This document shows, piece by piece, positions 53,879 to 63,250 of a stretch of 64,000 bases of DNA. This DNA is from Phymatolithon calcareum (Eukaryota > Rhodophyta > Florideophyceae > Hapalidiales): contig OZ345369.1 of NCBI GenBank assembly GCA_977006965.1, positions 1,302,001 through 1,366,000 of the forward strand, given 5' to 3'. The translations under genes were made by a program, and so were the position numbers. Each line of letters starts with the position of its first letter. The first letter of the stretch is position 1. A model generated the notes under the pieces. That model was not told the DNA's origin and made no database searches. It saw only the letters and a list, made by a program, of their open reading frames with translations.

Positions 53879-54644
53879 AGATGTAATTCACTACATGGCC
53901 CCCAAAAATTGGTAAAAATTCACTTCATGGCCATCGCTAGTGTCTATGTGCCGGAAATTTACCCTCAATTGAGGGGCACTTTTTCCTCCATTGAGGGAAC
54001 GAGAATTATTTAATTTTTTGATCATGAAAGTTACTCGCTAGCAAGCGCATCAACAGCGCCAAGGTCATAGATGTTTTCAGCATGCTTAGTGAAGCAGTTC
54101 CTAACAGTAGAAATGTCGCTAATGTATATTGTGGCACTATCAAGCGTATTGCATTGTGAGAACACAATGGTGGAGGTCTTGCATTTTCAAACTCTGAAGT
54201 TGTTTTGCATAACAAAAGTAGTCATCATGACCTCTGGAGTCATCCTTTTACTTTTCTTAGGGGTAACGTGACGTCCAACACTGCTCTCGAATGCAAATGT
54301 ACGCTCTGGCGCGACTGAACGTCGACAAGTAATGCGCTTGTCAAATGCACTCGAAGAGTTGCTCGCTCTGCACTTCACAAAACCTTCTCTGCGTCATGTG
54401 CTGCTGACATTTTACATGGTCACCATAGAATAACAGCCAGCTAACAACCTATAAAATCGCCAGAAGAGTTAGATGGCCCCTATGAACTATATATAGGCCC
54501 ACTTGTTGAATCTCTGCAGAGTCAGCACTCACCAAGTATGAATCCACATATGCAATGCGCCTTATACCGGCATACGCGGCCACAAGACAGCACAGAACTG
54601 CTATTCTGTGGGCCACCTCGCCTTCAAAATCTCTTTGACACAGT

Positions 54645-55260
54645 GTGCTTTCTGTGGTCATTCGTTGGATCGGCATAATCTTGACCGAGGTGACCAGCGG
54701 TACTGCGCAGACTAATTCACTTGATTGCACTCTGAATGAAATCAACCGGAGATATTCGGCCACCGGCATACCTGTTTTGGAAGAAGAAGGGCCGGGGAAA
54801 TACTTCTTGGGCCTGGTAGACTTCCAGAAAGTGCTCTCAGCGCCGAACTCAACTCTTGCATGAGGACGAGTATTTAGGAAAACTTAATAGGCTCTGTCAA
54901 TGTAGTGTCTTTTCGCCCCTTTCTTCTCAGCTTAGCGGACGTCCAAGCAGCAAGTTTCCGCAGGTAACTTGGGGAAACACCGTCACCACGCAATCTTACT
55001 TCGAATGAAGTCCAATACCACAATTCTCAGATACGAAGTCCCCGTTTAGAGTGCGAAGTTTCCGCAACTGAGAGTAAAGTTGTCCCTAAAACGGACATAG
55101 AACATCCGCTTGTTCCTTAGTACTCAATGAGCGCACGTATTCGGCTCGCGGTCGGGCGTGATGACATCAAGTTACCGGTGCGATTTTTGGTCTCAAGGGC
55201 TCTGTAAGACTTAGCCGAGAGTGCTCGGAAGAGGGCTTTTAGAGCTTCTGAACGTTGTAT
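54645..55260 (+). pseudogene. X1 plus-strand ORF
   Basis: Pieces conserved with X2: RRYSATGIPVLEEEGPGKYF then LGLVDFQKVLSA (54720-54850), and near 55130 RLAVGRDDIKLPVRFLVSRA followed by ARKRAFRA. X2 has RRYAENLALVIPLFENEGGR, PMVDFDKSLSA and the DIKLLLRLLSQEP counterpart. Frame changes and stops break both. Unknown function; likely the 3' part of a transposon protein. Confidence 0.4.
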
Positions 55261-55439
55261 CGAAGCTTGAGTGCCCTTCTGAGGAGCATGTGATCGCGAC
55301 TGTAGACAATAAACAGGCGTTTCGCGATGAAGATTGGGAAGGATGAACATTGTAAGCATTCCTGGGCGGTACCGCGCTTTGCCGGTGTTGGCTCGGTTCA
55401 AGCTGCTTAGCGTCCGGAATGTCATCGTCAGCGTTCTCT

Positions 55440-55796
55440 GCCTTGGCGATGACAATTTGGACTGTCTTATTCTTAGTCTTCTTCAATGGATGACGAATCA
55501 GAACCCATTTCACGTGATGTGACATGCTCGCTCGACCATTGATTTTCCCCGAGTACATTCTGAACCATACTGCTCACCTTTTTTGACTTCGAAATGGGTC
55601 CGTATAGTCTGAAGCACTCTGCAAGACCGCTTACCGATGCTGCCTTGGTGTGTACTGATGCACTGACCGCGCGCGGCCGGTGTTTTTCTCCTGGAATGGA
55701 AGGTCTGGTACTTCTGAGTGACCAACATATTTTCGTTGCCAGCGCCGAACGAAGCGAATTTAGGGCAGTAGTGTGAATACTACTCGCACAGAACAT
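55440..55796 (-). pseudogene. X1 minus-strand ORF
   Basis: 107-residue frame and its continuation match the X2 protein at 61591-62106: TKICWSLR, VHTKAASV, AECFRLYGPISKSKKV, then in the next frame KWVLIRHPLKKTKNKTVQIV. Frameshifted here. Family not recognised. Confidence 0.45.
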
Positions 55797-55994
55797 GAAC
55801 CAGGCTTTACGAATATGGCATCAGCGATCTGTTTCGAATTTGCTTTACGGATTTTTTCGAGCTTTCAAATCGCCCCTCAATTGAGGGGGTTCGGCACATA
55901 GACACTAGCCATATCTACTACTGACCCCTAGCCAAGCGTACTATCAAAACTCACTCTAGCCAAAACTACTACTCATCCGTTTGTAAAAGTAATC

Positions 55995-57337
55995 GAGGAA
56001 ATTCGCTGCATGGACCGAAAAAGGTGGCAAAATTCGCTAAATCGGCACCCTTGCAAAAACTACTACTCGTTATGATTTCAGCTAGACAGCCGCTTATAAT
56101 TACACGTAATTAAGAGGATTTATTGAGAAGGTACAATGTGTCCCAACTTGAGGATAGTCGGCACGTTTCTAATCGCGTTATACTAGCATCGAGAGTTGTC
56201 AGTTATCTTATTCAGAATTGCATAATATCACGTCAATGGCTCGCGCCACTTCATTCTCTGCGGTACGGGTCCATGTGGGCTTCTTCAGGGTTCTGCTGAG
56301 TGTACCAATTGCCCATGCTCCTTGACTACCCATATCTTCAATCAGTGTCCTTATTATTACACTAATAATCCGCTACGCAAAGTACTCTGCACCTCGTCGC
56401 ATTCGACTGCTAAGCTAACTCACAATGCTCTCGCCGGAACCGTCTGAACTCATGGAGAAGATGGAGCTCGTGCTAAGGATGGGTGACTGCCCTGGAGCAA
56501 ACTTTGACGACGTTGTCAACCTCGTAATCGCACACAACACGTCTATTGGTAAGGCAAGTTCCTCACGCCTTGCTGCTACAAGAAGCACCAGGAAAAATCC
56601 TTTGAGCGGAGAAGGCGCTTGTGGAGCCGGAGGTCATCGAAAGTGACATGCTGAGTTTTGTTGTTAGCAGCCAAGTGACACCATTCCCTGTGGCAGTTAA
56701 CAACGACTACCGCGCTACATGCTCTTGCCGCCACTTTGAAGATCACCAGCGGCCATGTATCCATGTCGTCGCTGCACTTTTGTACTGTTCTAGACGCTTG
56801 GCGCAGCATCGATTCGCGTTCGACCCGTGAAACAAGATCTGGTGTGGGACTCATGGCTATTGATAACGTGGGCCAAGCAACACGAGGGCATCATCATTCG
56901 TGTTGTAGTCACTGGTTACCAGCTAGTACAGGATGATTTGGTTCCGTTTGACCTTGTCGCTAAGCTGGGCCGCAAGCGCAAGAGGCCCTACTTCCCGTCC
57001 GAAATGAGGTCCCGTCACGGCTCCTCGTGCGGAAACAACGGTTACTTCTCGCAGACATGCGCCAAGCCGAACATCCGCAATATTGTTGAGGCGAAGCGAA
57101 AACACATCGACAAAGCGGCTCAGTCCATTATAATTGACCTCACCGCCTGCGATGACGGAGATGCTACTTGCGACGAGGGGCTGAAGCAAAGAGAGTTGCG
57201 CATGAAATAAATATTATTTTTTTGATAAGTTTATTTCAATGGAGTGTTCTGTGTGTCATAACGAGTAGTAGTTATTGCAAGGGGTGCCGATATAGCGAAT
57301 TTTGCCACTTTTTTCGGTCCATGCAGCGAATTTCCTC
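55995..57337 (+). mobile_element. M4: intact-ended M-family MULE derivative
   Basis: 1343 bases, inverted ends as in M1. Flanks AAAAGTAATC (55985-55994) and AAAAGAAAAC (57338-57347) agree at 8 of 10 positions, a decayed target duplication. No nested insertion, so it provides the empty-site reference for MULE2 and the SINE in M1. Confidence 0.88.
56425..57210 (+). pseudogene. M4 transposase remnant: N-terminal piece, SWIM finger, basic tail
   Basis: Three consecutive frames. 56425-56646: PSELMEKMELVLRM, VVNLVIAHNTSIGK. 56621-56830: an intact SWIM motif CSCRHFEDHQRPCIH (C34, C36, C46, H48 of that frame) followed by VVAALLYCSRRLAQH. 56827-57210: WLLITWAKQHEGIIIRVVVT, a basic GRKRKRPYFPSEMRSRHG, a degenerate knuckle SSCGNNGYFSQTC, and an acidic tail TACDDGDATCDEG. 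Full MULE transposases are far longer and carry a DDE core before SWIM. That core is absent here and in every M copy, so an autonomous relative elsewhere must drive the family. Confidence 0.78.
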
Positions 57338-57784
57338 AAAAGAAAACAGTTGCTTCGAATATCGAGGAAACTCCCTAAACGGCCAGAAAAATTGGGAAAT
57401 CTCACTAAATGAACACCCCGAACCAAACCTTCGAGACATACTAAAAAATTTTTTTGCGCGCTTCTCTCTATGCTTTGACTTCTAATCGCAATGAGCATCT
57501 CTGTCACCGCAGGCGGTAAGGTCTATGATAATGGACTGAGCAGCTTTGTCTATATGTTTTCGCTTCGCCTCGACAAGGTTGTGTATGTTGGGCCTGCAGC
57601 ATGTCTGCGAGAAGTGTCGGGTGTGTTCGAACCAGAAGCAGTGATGGACCCACAATTCGGACGCAAGTAGGTCTTCTTGTGCTACTGGCCCGACTTAGCC
57701 AGAAGGTCAAACAGCATCAAATCATCTCCTACTTTCTGGTCAACAGTGATTGCCACTCGTGTGATGCTGCCCTCGTGTTGCTTG

Positions 57785-58515
57785 CAGGGATTGGGAGCAG
57801 TATATTTTTCTGTATTGAAAGGAAGAGGCAAGGATCCAATTTTTATTGCAATAGAGCTCCGCATGCCAATACTACTGCAATAAGCAACGACTACTGCAGC
57901 CAATATGACTACAATAGAACACAGAGTAAGCAACTAAGGCAGGTCACAAAGCCAACAAATGCTGCTCTTCAGCATCTTCCTCCACCTGTTCTGTTACTCT
58001 TGCACTCCGAGCATTTCCTCCACCCAGATCCCTTCTTGAAAGTAACAACTGATGGGGTGTTCTTGCAGTTTTCATTACGCGGACAAGCATAGACCAAGCA
58101 CCGAACGTTGGTAGGAGTACATTCACGTTCCCCGCGAGAAGGCAGAATCTTGAACGCATCATTGCGTTTTGTCATGAGCGCTTTGACAACGAACTCGGGC
58201 TTCGGTTTTCGCGACATGGTCGAGAAATGATGGTAGCAGGAACAAAGAGGTTTGCAACCGTAAGGTGAAATGCTCACAGTCTTGATCAGTATATTCAGAA
58301 TTGTAAAATGGAAATAAGCTAAATGGCACACGTGAATGGACTGCATTACTTTCAGAGCCACTGGCGCGGCCGTTCTCAAAATACGTACTTCATAGTTCCA
58401 AGAATCTGTTCTGTAGCCACCAATACGTAAACCAATACAGACAGGCCACGCAATATTACTGCAATAGAGCCATGCTAAAATAACTGCCAATTCAATATAC
58501 TGCTCCCAATGCCTG
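57785..58515. mobile_element. hAT-1: hAT-like non-autonomous element
   Basis: 731 bases. Ends CAGGGATTGGGAGCAGTATA and the complement CAGGCATTGGGAGCAGTATA are inverted, flanked by a perfect 8-base duplication GTTGCTTG (57777-57784 and 58516-58523). CAGG ends plus an 8-base duplication are hAT features. Subterminal TGCAATAGAGC motifs recur on both sides. Confidence 0.85.
57969..58217 (-). CDS. Small Cys-rich ORF in hAT-1 (possible finger of a hAT transposase)
   Basis: 82 residues from ATG 58217: MSRKPKPEFVVKALMTKRND, then several cysteines (CTPTNVRCLVYACPRNENC, RKCSECKSN). It may be the N-terminal zinc-finger part of a hAT transposase. hAT-2 has a start with a similar KPKPxxVVxxLM at about 62892-62845. 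The frame is open upstream to 58544 but that part includes the element's end. No dimerisation or catalytic domain. Confidence 0.4.
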   Translation of the reverse strand: MSRKPKPEFVVKALMTKRNDAFKILPSRGERECTPTNVRCLVYACPRNENCKNTPSVVTFKKGSGWRKCSECKSNRTGGGRC

Positions 58516-59628
58516 GTTGCTTGGCCCACGCTCTCAAAATACATACGTTTCCCGAACCAGTGCTTGTTACACAGGTTAAACGAGAAGCGATGCTGCTCCT
58601 AGCGCCTAGAAGCTTACAAAGGTGCAGCAACGACGCGACTACATGGCCGTTGGTGTTCTTCAAAATGGCGGCAAGAGCATTTAGCGCAGTAGTCTCTGCA
58701 AACTGTCACATAGAATGGTGTCTCTTTGGTGGAAAGAACAGAGCTCAGCGCGTCATTCTATTCGTCGCATAGATTGCTCTGAGAAACGCATGAGTTGTCG
58801 GTTTGGCTAAGCAGTTGCTTCAGGTGGACTCGTCTAATGGCGGGCGGCAGGCAGAGAAGAAGTGCGCTTACAAATAGCGTCCAGGGTTAACGCCCTGTCG
58901 TAAGATAAGTAGATGTAAAAATAGGAGCACTGCTTGCTAGCCCCATAAGAGAAAAAGCATTCTTTATTATAATACACTAATAGGTGTCTATTTGATGGGA
59001 ACTCTCCCTCCCTTGAGGTAATGAGAATCATATATTTTTTGCCAGCGAAAGCTACTTGATAACACGGGGGGGGGGGTTAATTCCTTGACTTGTCAGACTC
59101 TGCAGTTATTTTGAGTAGCTAAAGTAGTCATTAAGCCGCCTGTGGATTACTTTTCCATCTTTGGGGGACATAAGTGGGTTTCAACATCGCCCTTGGAGCA
59201 AATGTACTTTTGGAGTACTGAACATCGATGAGTATTGCGCGAGGCAAAATGAATCCGGGAGGACAAGGCGCCTAGTACAAGAGTGTGGGACCAAAAGGCG
59301 TCGCAGTACAACTTTATTATAGGCAGTTTCACCTTCTAAATCTTTTTGCTTCTCGCCCTCTGCCGTGGTCTCCAACTCAAAATGCATTATTATCTCACGT
59401 CTTCCTTAGGCTGAATTTTGTTACTTGTAAGCTTTCTACGGTTTACGGTGGATGGCAATGTACTGAAGGAGGCCATGTTCAATCCAATGGCCTCCGTTGC
59501 CATGCCAAAGAGATATGAACTTGTCAAAGCAAACCAGGTGTAACAGAGACACGTTGGGTTTTTTGTGATCATTAAAAGCATTGATAAAATCCTGAACGAG
59601 CGCCCGCCGGTACTGTACGGACCACATA

Positions 59629-60078
59629 GTGCCTTGTTCACTTGGTTTCACGGTGAATGCGACGCACCGGAGATACGCGGAGAACCTGGCTCTGGTAATC
59701 CCACTGTTTGAAAATGAAGGAGGGAGGATATACTTGTTTCCCATGGTAGACTTCGATAAATCTCTTTCCGCTCAACAAATGAGGTCGAGTATTCCGAAAA
59801 TCAATGCCTCCATTGTTCCTATTCGTTTCACCTTAACGGATGCCAAAGCAACAATTATTTACAGGTGCACTCGGAGAAACATCGTCATGAAGGAATCGTA
59901 CGGTGTTTGGAACCCGATGCCAACATTCTCGGATATAACATCTCCGTTTATAGTGCGAACTTTCCAGAACTGACGGGGAATCGTTCCCCGAACTGGAGAT
60001 AGGCCTTGGCGCTCGAACCGTGGCACTTCATGAGAACAAACTTTCCGCTCACGGTCTCTAGCAATGACATCAAGCTCC
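59629..60078 (+). pseudogene. X2 plus-strand ORF, 5' part (before the LINE)
   Basis: 114-residue frame 59629-59973: THRRYAENLALVIPLFENEG, PMVDFDKSLSAQQMRSS, PIRFTLTDAKATIIYRCTRR. Then a shifted frame leads to PLTVSSNDIK at the LINE target site. The matching pieces in X1 (54645-55260) support coding on this strand. Unknown function. Confidence 0.4.
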
Positions 60079-61478
60079 GCTGAGCCCAAGTTTGTATAAT
60101 CTATTCATGGACGAATTCGCAGAAAGAATAAGCCAAGTTCCAAGGGATGTTGCCGACCTGGCAGCAGTTCTTTTCGCGGACGACGTGCTCCTAAAGGCAA
60201 AATCACCAGTCGGACTACAGAGACTGTTAAATATTTCTTCGCAATGGGCAAGAGATAGACAAATGAGGTGGAACACGAAAGCCGGGAAGAGCGAAGTTCT
60301 TCTCTCCGAAGGCACAAGATCACCCACATTCAAGCTTTCTGGGAAAACGCTGACAAAAGTCAAAGAAGTCCCATACCTTGGCATATCACTCAGCAGTGAG
60401 GGAGTTACCGACAAGAAAATGCTTGAACGCATCCGAGAGGCCAAGATAGCAGTGTATCAGCTGAGATCCCTTGGTGTAACAGCCCGGGGACCCTTCCCCT
60501 TAAAAGCAATCAAGATGTACAAGGCCTTGATACAGCCAAGATGGGAATATGCCATGCACCTGACGCCATGGACGACAAGAGTTCAAACAGCTATTGCAGT
60601 CGTGGAGAAGACTTTTTTTGGACAAGTATTTGGTCCAATCGCAAAAAATCGAACCGCGAGACTTCGCCTTCTCTGTCGCATACATAATGCGGAAGACAGA
60701 AGACTAGTTCTAGCGTTACGAATGCTTGAACGAGCAAGAACAAGGAAAATGGGCTTGCTCGCAGTCCCAAGAGAGGAAAGAGACGTTGAGGAATTGCAAT
60801 GGGTGTGTCGTGACATATCATCAATGTTACATCACGACCTATTCGAGACAGCACTAATCTATCTTAAGCAGCGAGTTTCAGCAAAATCGTTGAGGGACCT
60901 GCTCTTTAAAGACGAAGGAGAAGGCTTGGAGGCGAGCAGAAAGAGGAATATTCCTTATGATATTCCCGGGTCTACTCCCGCCATCATCAGACTACCGAAA
61001 GCACGTCACCGCCAATTGGCGATTAAATGGGCATTCGGACGTTTTCCCCCATTGAGTACCACACTTCTGGAAGACAAATTCGGTGAAATCGTACCAACTC
61101 TCATGAACAAGCTCGAAGTGTACCTTCAAAGATATCGACTAACAGAAGAGGAGACTAGTGAGACTGAAAAGGCACTTGACAAAGTACTATTCCTCTCAAT
61201 CGTCTTTTATGACGACATGGAATAGACCAAGACAAAATAGAACGGCGACGCTGAGATTCCTACGAACAGGACAAGTGGACTCTAAGCTTTTCCCTCCACC
61301 TTCTCTGGAGGAGGGTTTTTGCAGCTAGGGCTACGACGATGGCAACGAGCTTTTGCGGGCTTTAAGATAAGCTATATGATGCGGGGAAGAGAGCTCATCT
61401 ACTATGGCAGTGAGACGCATCTCCCTTACAGTCTTATGAGTGTTTCTGAGGGCGTTTAATAAATTCAAAATTGAAAAA
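60079..61478 (+). mobile_element. LINE-B, 5'-truncated, with 16-base target duplication
   Basis: Flanked by AATGACATCAAGCTCC at 60063-60078 and 61479-61494. Begins inside the RT and ends TTTCTGAGGGCGTTTAATAA plus an A-rich tail. Confidence 0.93.
60092..61225 (+). pseudogene. LINE-B reverse transcriptase, C-terminal two thirds
   Basis: An uninterrupted 377-residue frame from YNLFMDEFAERISQVPRDVA through the catalytic FADDVLL (FADD near residue 28, nt 60173) to the end IVFYDDME. After the palm come MRWNTKAGKSEVLLSEG, EVPYLGISLSSEGV, LKAIKMYKALIQPRWEYAMH and the thumb-like C-terminus. The fingers and endonuclease are missing by 5' truncation, so it cannot work. The ORF itself is undamaged, pointing to a young insertion. 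The first Met is internal. Confidence 0.85.
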
Positions 61479-61590
61479 AATGACATCAAGCTCCTCTTGC
61501 GATTATTATCCCAAGAACCATGCAGGGCGTAGGCGAGAAAGCCCGCAAGAGGGCGTTCCGAGCTCCTGTTGATTGTATGGTAGTTTTTTG

Positions 61591-62106
61591 TTACTTTCTG
61601 TCGAGAGTGTGGTTGATACTGAACGGAGATCTTGGCGTTTGGCGAAGAAGATGTTCGACCGCGAGTACTGTATACCGGCATTCTAGGAACAGAATTTTGC
61701 TTGCTGGGACTCGATATAACCATTCGAGAGGAACGAGCGCCTTCGTCAGCCTCCCTGCCTTGAAGTTAAAAATCTGGATAGTCTTAATCTTAGTCTTCTC
61801 GCTTGGTTTCTGAACAAGGACCCATTTCAAGCGATGTGACGTGCTCGAGAGACCGTTGATGTCATCAACTTGCACCTCTTGAACAGTGCCGTTCACCTTT
61901 CGTGACTTGGAAAACGATCCGTATAGTCGGCAGCACTCTGCCGGACTTGTCACTGATGTTTCTTTGGTGTGTACGGCTGCATCGACCACTCGGCGCGGGT
62001 CTTTTTCTTGAGGCATAGAAAATTTATTTTTTCTGAGCGACCAACAGATTTTCGTTCCTACCGGCGAACGACGCGGTTTTAAGATAGTAAAAGAAGTACT
62101 CCCCAC
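61591..62106 (-). CDS. X2 minus-strand ORF, 171 residues, unrecognised
   Basis: Open frame with TKICWSLRKNKFSMPQEKD, VHTKETSVTSPAECCRLYGS, FSKSRKVNGTVQEVQVDDIN and RLKWVLVQKPSEKTKIKTIQ. The last part looks like a small beta-rich module. X1 has a frameshifted homologue at 55440-55796, and the amino-acid matches are better than the intervening DNA, arguing that the minus strand codes. It converges with the X plus-strand gene. No catalytic motif seen. Confidence 0.5.
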   Translation of the reverse strand: MGSTSFTILKPRRSPVGTKICWSLRKNKFSMPQEKDPRRVVDAAVHTKETSVTSPAECCRLYGSFSKSRKVNGTVQEVQVDDINGLSSTSHRLKWVLVQKPSEKTKIKTIQIFNFKAGRLTKALVPLEWLYRVPASKILFLECRYTVLAVEHLLRQTPRSPFSINHTLDRK

Positions 62107-63043
62107 CTAGAAAAAAGTTCACCTTTCCGAATCAGGCGCTAAAAATCTGTTCCGCATTCTTTTTACAAACCTTTTTGAGCTTTTACCTCCGCCCTCAATT
62201 GAGGGTGTTTGTCAATTGAGGGGCACTTTCTCTCAATTGAGGGAATAAGATTGAGGAAATTCGCTGCATGGACCGAAAAAAGTGGCAAAATTCGCTATAT
62301 CGGCACCCCTTGCAATAACTACTACTCGTTATGACACACAGAACACTCCATTGAAATAAACTTATCAAAAAAATAATATTTATTTCATGCGCAACTCTCT
62401 TTGCTTCAGCCCCTCGTCGCAAGTAGCATCTCCGTCATCGCAGGCGGTGAGGTCAATTATAATGGACTGAGCCGCTTTGTCGATGTGTTTTCGCTTCGCC
62501 TCAACAATATTGCGGATGTTCGGCTTGGCGCATGTCCAGGGGTAGTGCCAATTCCATTGCTCGACATTGCTGTTTGTCGCGCAATTAAACAATTCAATTG
62601 CTCACTACGGTTAGCCAGCAATTCGGATTGCAATTTGAATACTTCCCGCAATAGTCAAATTAATTGTTTATTCATGCCTCTTCTCCTAGGTGTACGAAAC
62701 TTTCGTCTTCTGCGATAGCCTGTTCAACACGCTGGTTGACAACGCTTGACATAGCTTCCTTCACAGTTTGATCATCCCAATAAGAGCGGTTGATTGACGT
62801 GAATGGATATCTCGAGGCTGTTCGCGAAGGAGTTGCATTAGCTGCTGTACAACTTGTTTCGGCTTCGGTTTCGGAATAGGTAGTACCATGATTGGAAGAG
62901 CGAAATTTGTTTAGGTGTTATCGACTGGGTCTGGTAGTGTGCTTTGGATAAATGTACGACTTCACTTTTTATATTGACTCTTCTATCTGTCTTTTCAGAA
63001 ACGGCACTCTAGACACCCATACCGTTATACTTGAACGGATGAA

Positions 63044-63129
63044 TGAATTCAACCATCCATGTGATCGTTCTGTTGTAGTGGTCTGCGCAGACCATTACAA
63101 TAGAACGAGCACATGGATGGTTGAATTCA
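63044..63129. repeat. Inverted repeat, 43-base arms, in hAT-2
   Basis: Arms 63044-63086 and 63087-63129 with three mismatches and no spacer (outer TGAATTCAACCATCCATG, centre GTCTGCGCAGAC). Confidence 0.85.
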
Positions 63130-63179
63130 GGAAAGTTGTAACTGTATACAGTACGTAGAATTTTACGTACCTAACACTT

Positions 63180-63250
63180 GGGGAGCACGGCAACATTTTG
63201 GCCCGATAGTTATTTAGTTGATTTGGGCCAAAATGGTGCAGTGCTCCCCC
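63180..63250. repeat. Inverted repeat, about 25-base arms, in hAT-2
   Basis: GGGGAGCACGGCAACATTTT at 63180 pairs with AAAATGGTGCAGTGCTCCCC at 63231-63250 across a 20-base loop. May be the ends of a tiny nested element. Confidence 0.7.

Larger units (their letters stand above)
53880..55925. mobile_element. X1: unclassified DNA element, copy 1
   Basis: The left GCTAGTGTCTATGTGCCG (53936-53953) and right CGGCACATAGACACTAGC (55892-55909) are perfect 18-base inverted repeats, each followed inward by CCCTCAATTGAGGGG. Outside the left repeat the sequence AATTCACTACATGGCC...AAATTCACTTCATGGCC repeats the two-half-site layout of M-family ends. Inner sequence is homologous to X2 (58985-62245). Target duplication unresolved. 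Confidence 0.6.
57364..58800 (-). mobile_element. M5: diverged M-family copy, interrupted by hAT-1
   Basis: Left end GAGGAAACTCCCTAAACGGC at 57364 with a second half-site AATCTCACTAAATG. From 57480 it parallels M1 and M6 in antisense (AGGTCTATGATAATGGACTG, TGTTTTCGCTTCGCCTC). After hAT-1 it resumes at 58524 with the SWIM-coding part, and fades near 58800. No right end found. Confidence 0.65.
58985..62245. mobile_element. X2: unclassified DNA element, copy 2, with a LINE inside
   Basis: The left inner sequence (CCCTCCCTTGAGGTAATGAGAA near 59010) parallels X1's left end. The right end (62187-62245) carries three CCCTCAATTGAGGG-like palindromes. The outermost ends are not clear; M6 starts at 62253 directly beyond. 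LINE-B copy 60079-61478 sits in the middle. Confidence 0.55.

Noticed and set aside
58218-58544. Extension of the hAT-1 ORF upstream to 58544
   Set aside because: It crosses the element's inverted end and target duplication, so it cannot be part of a native protein; the ATG at 58217 is more plausible.
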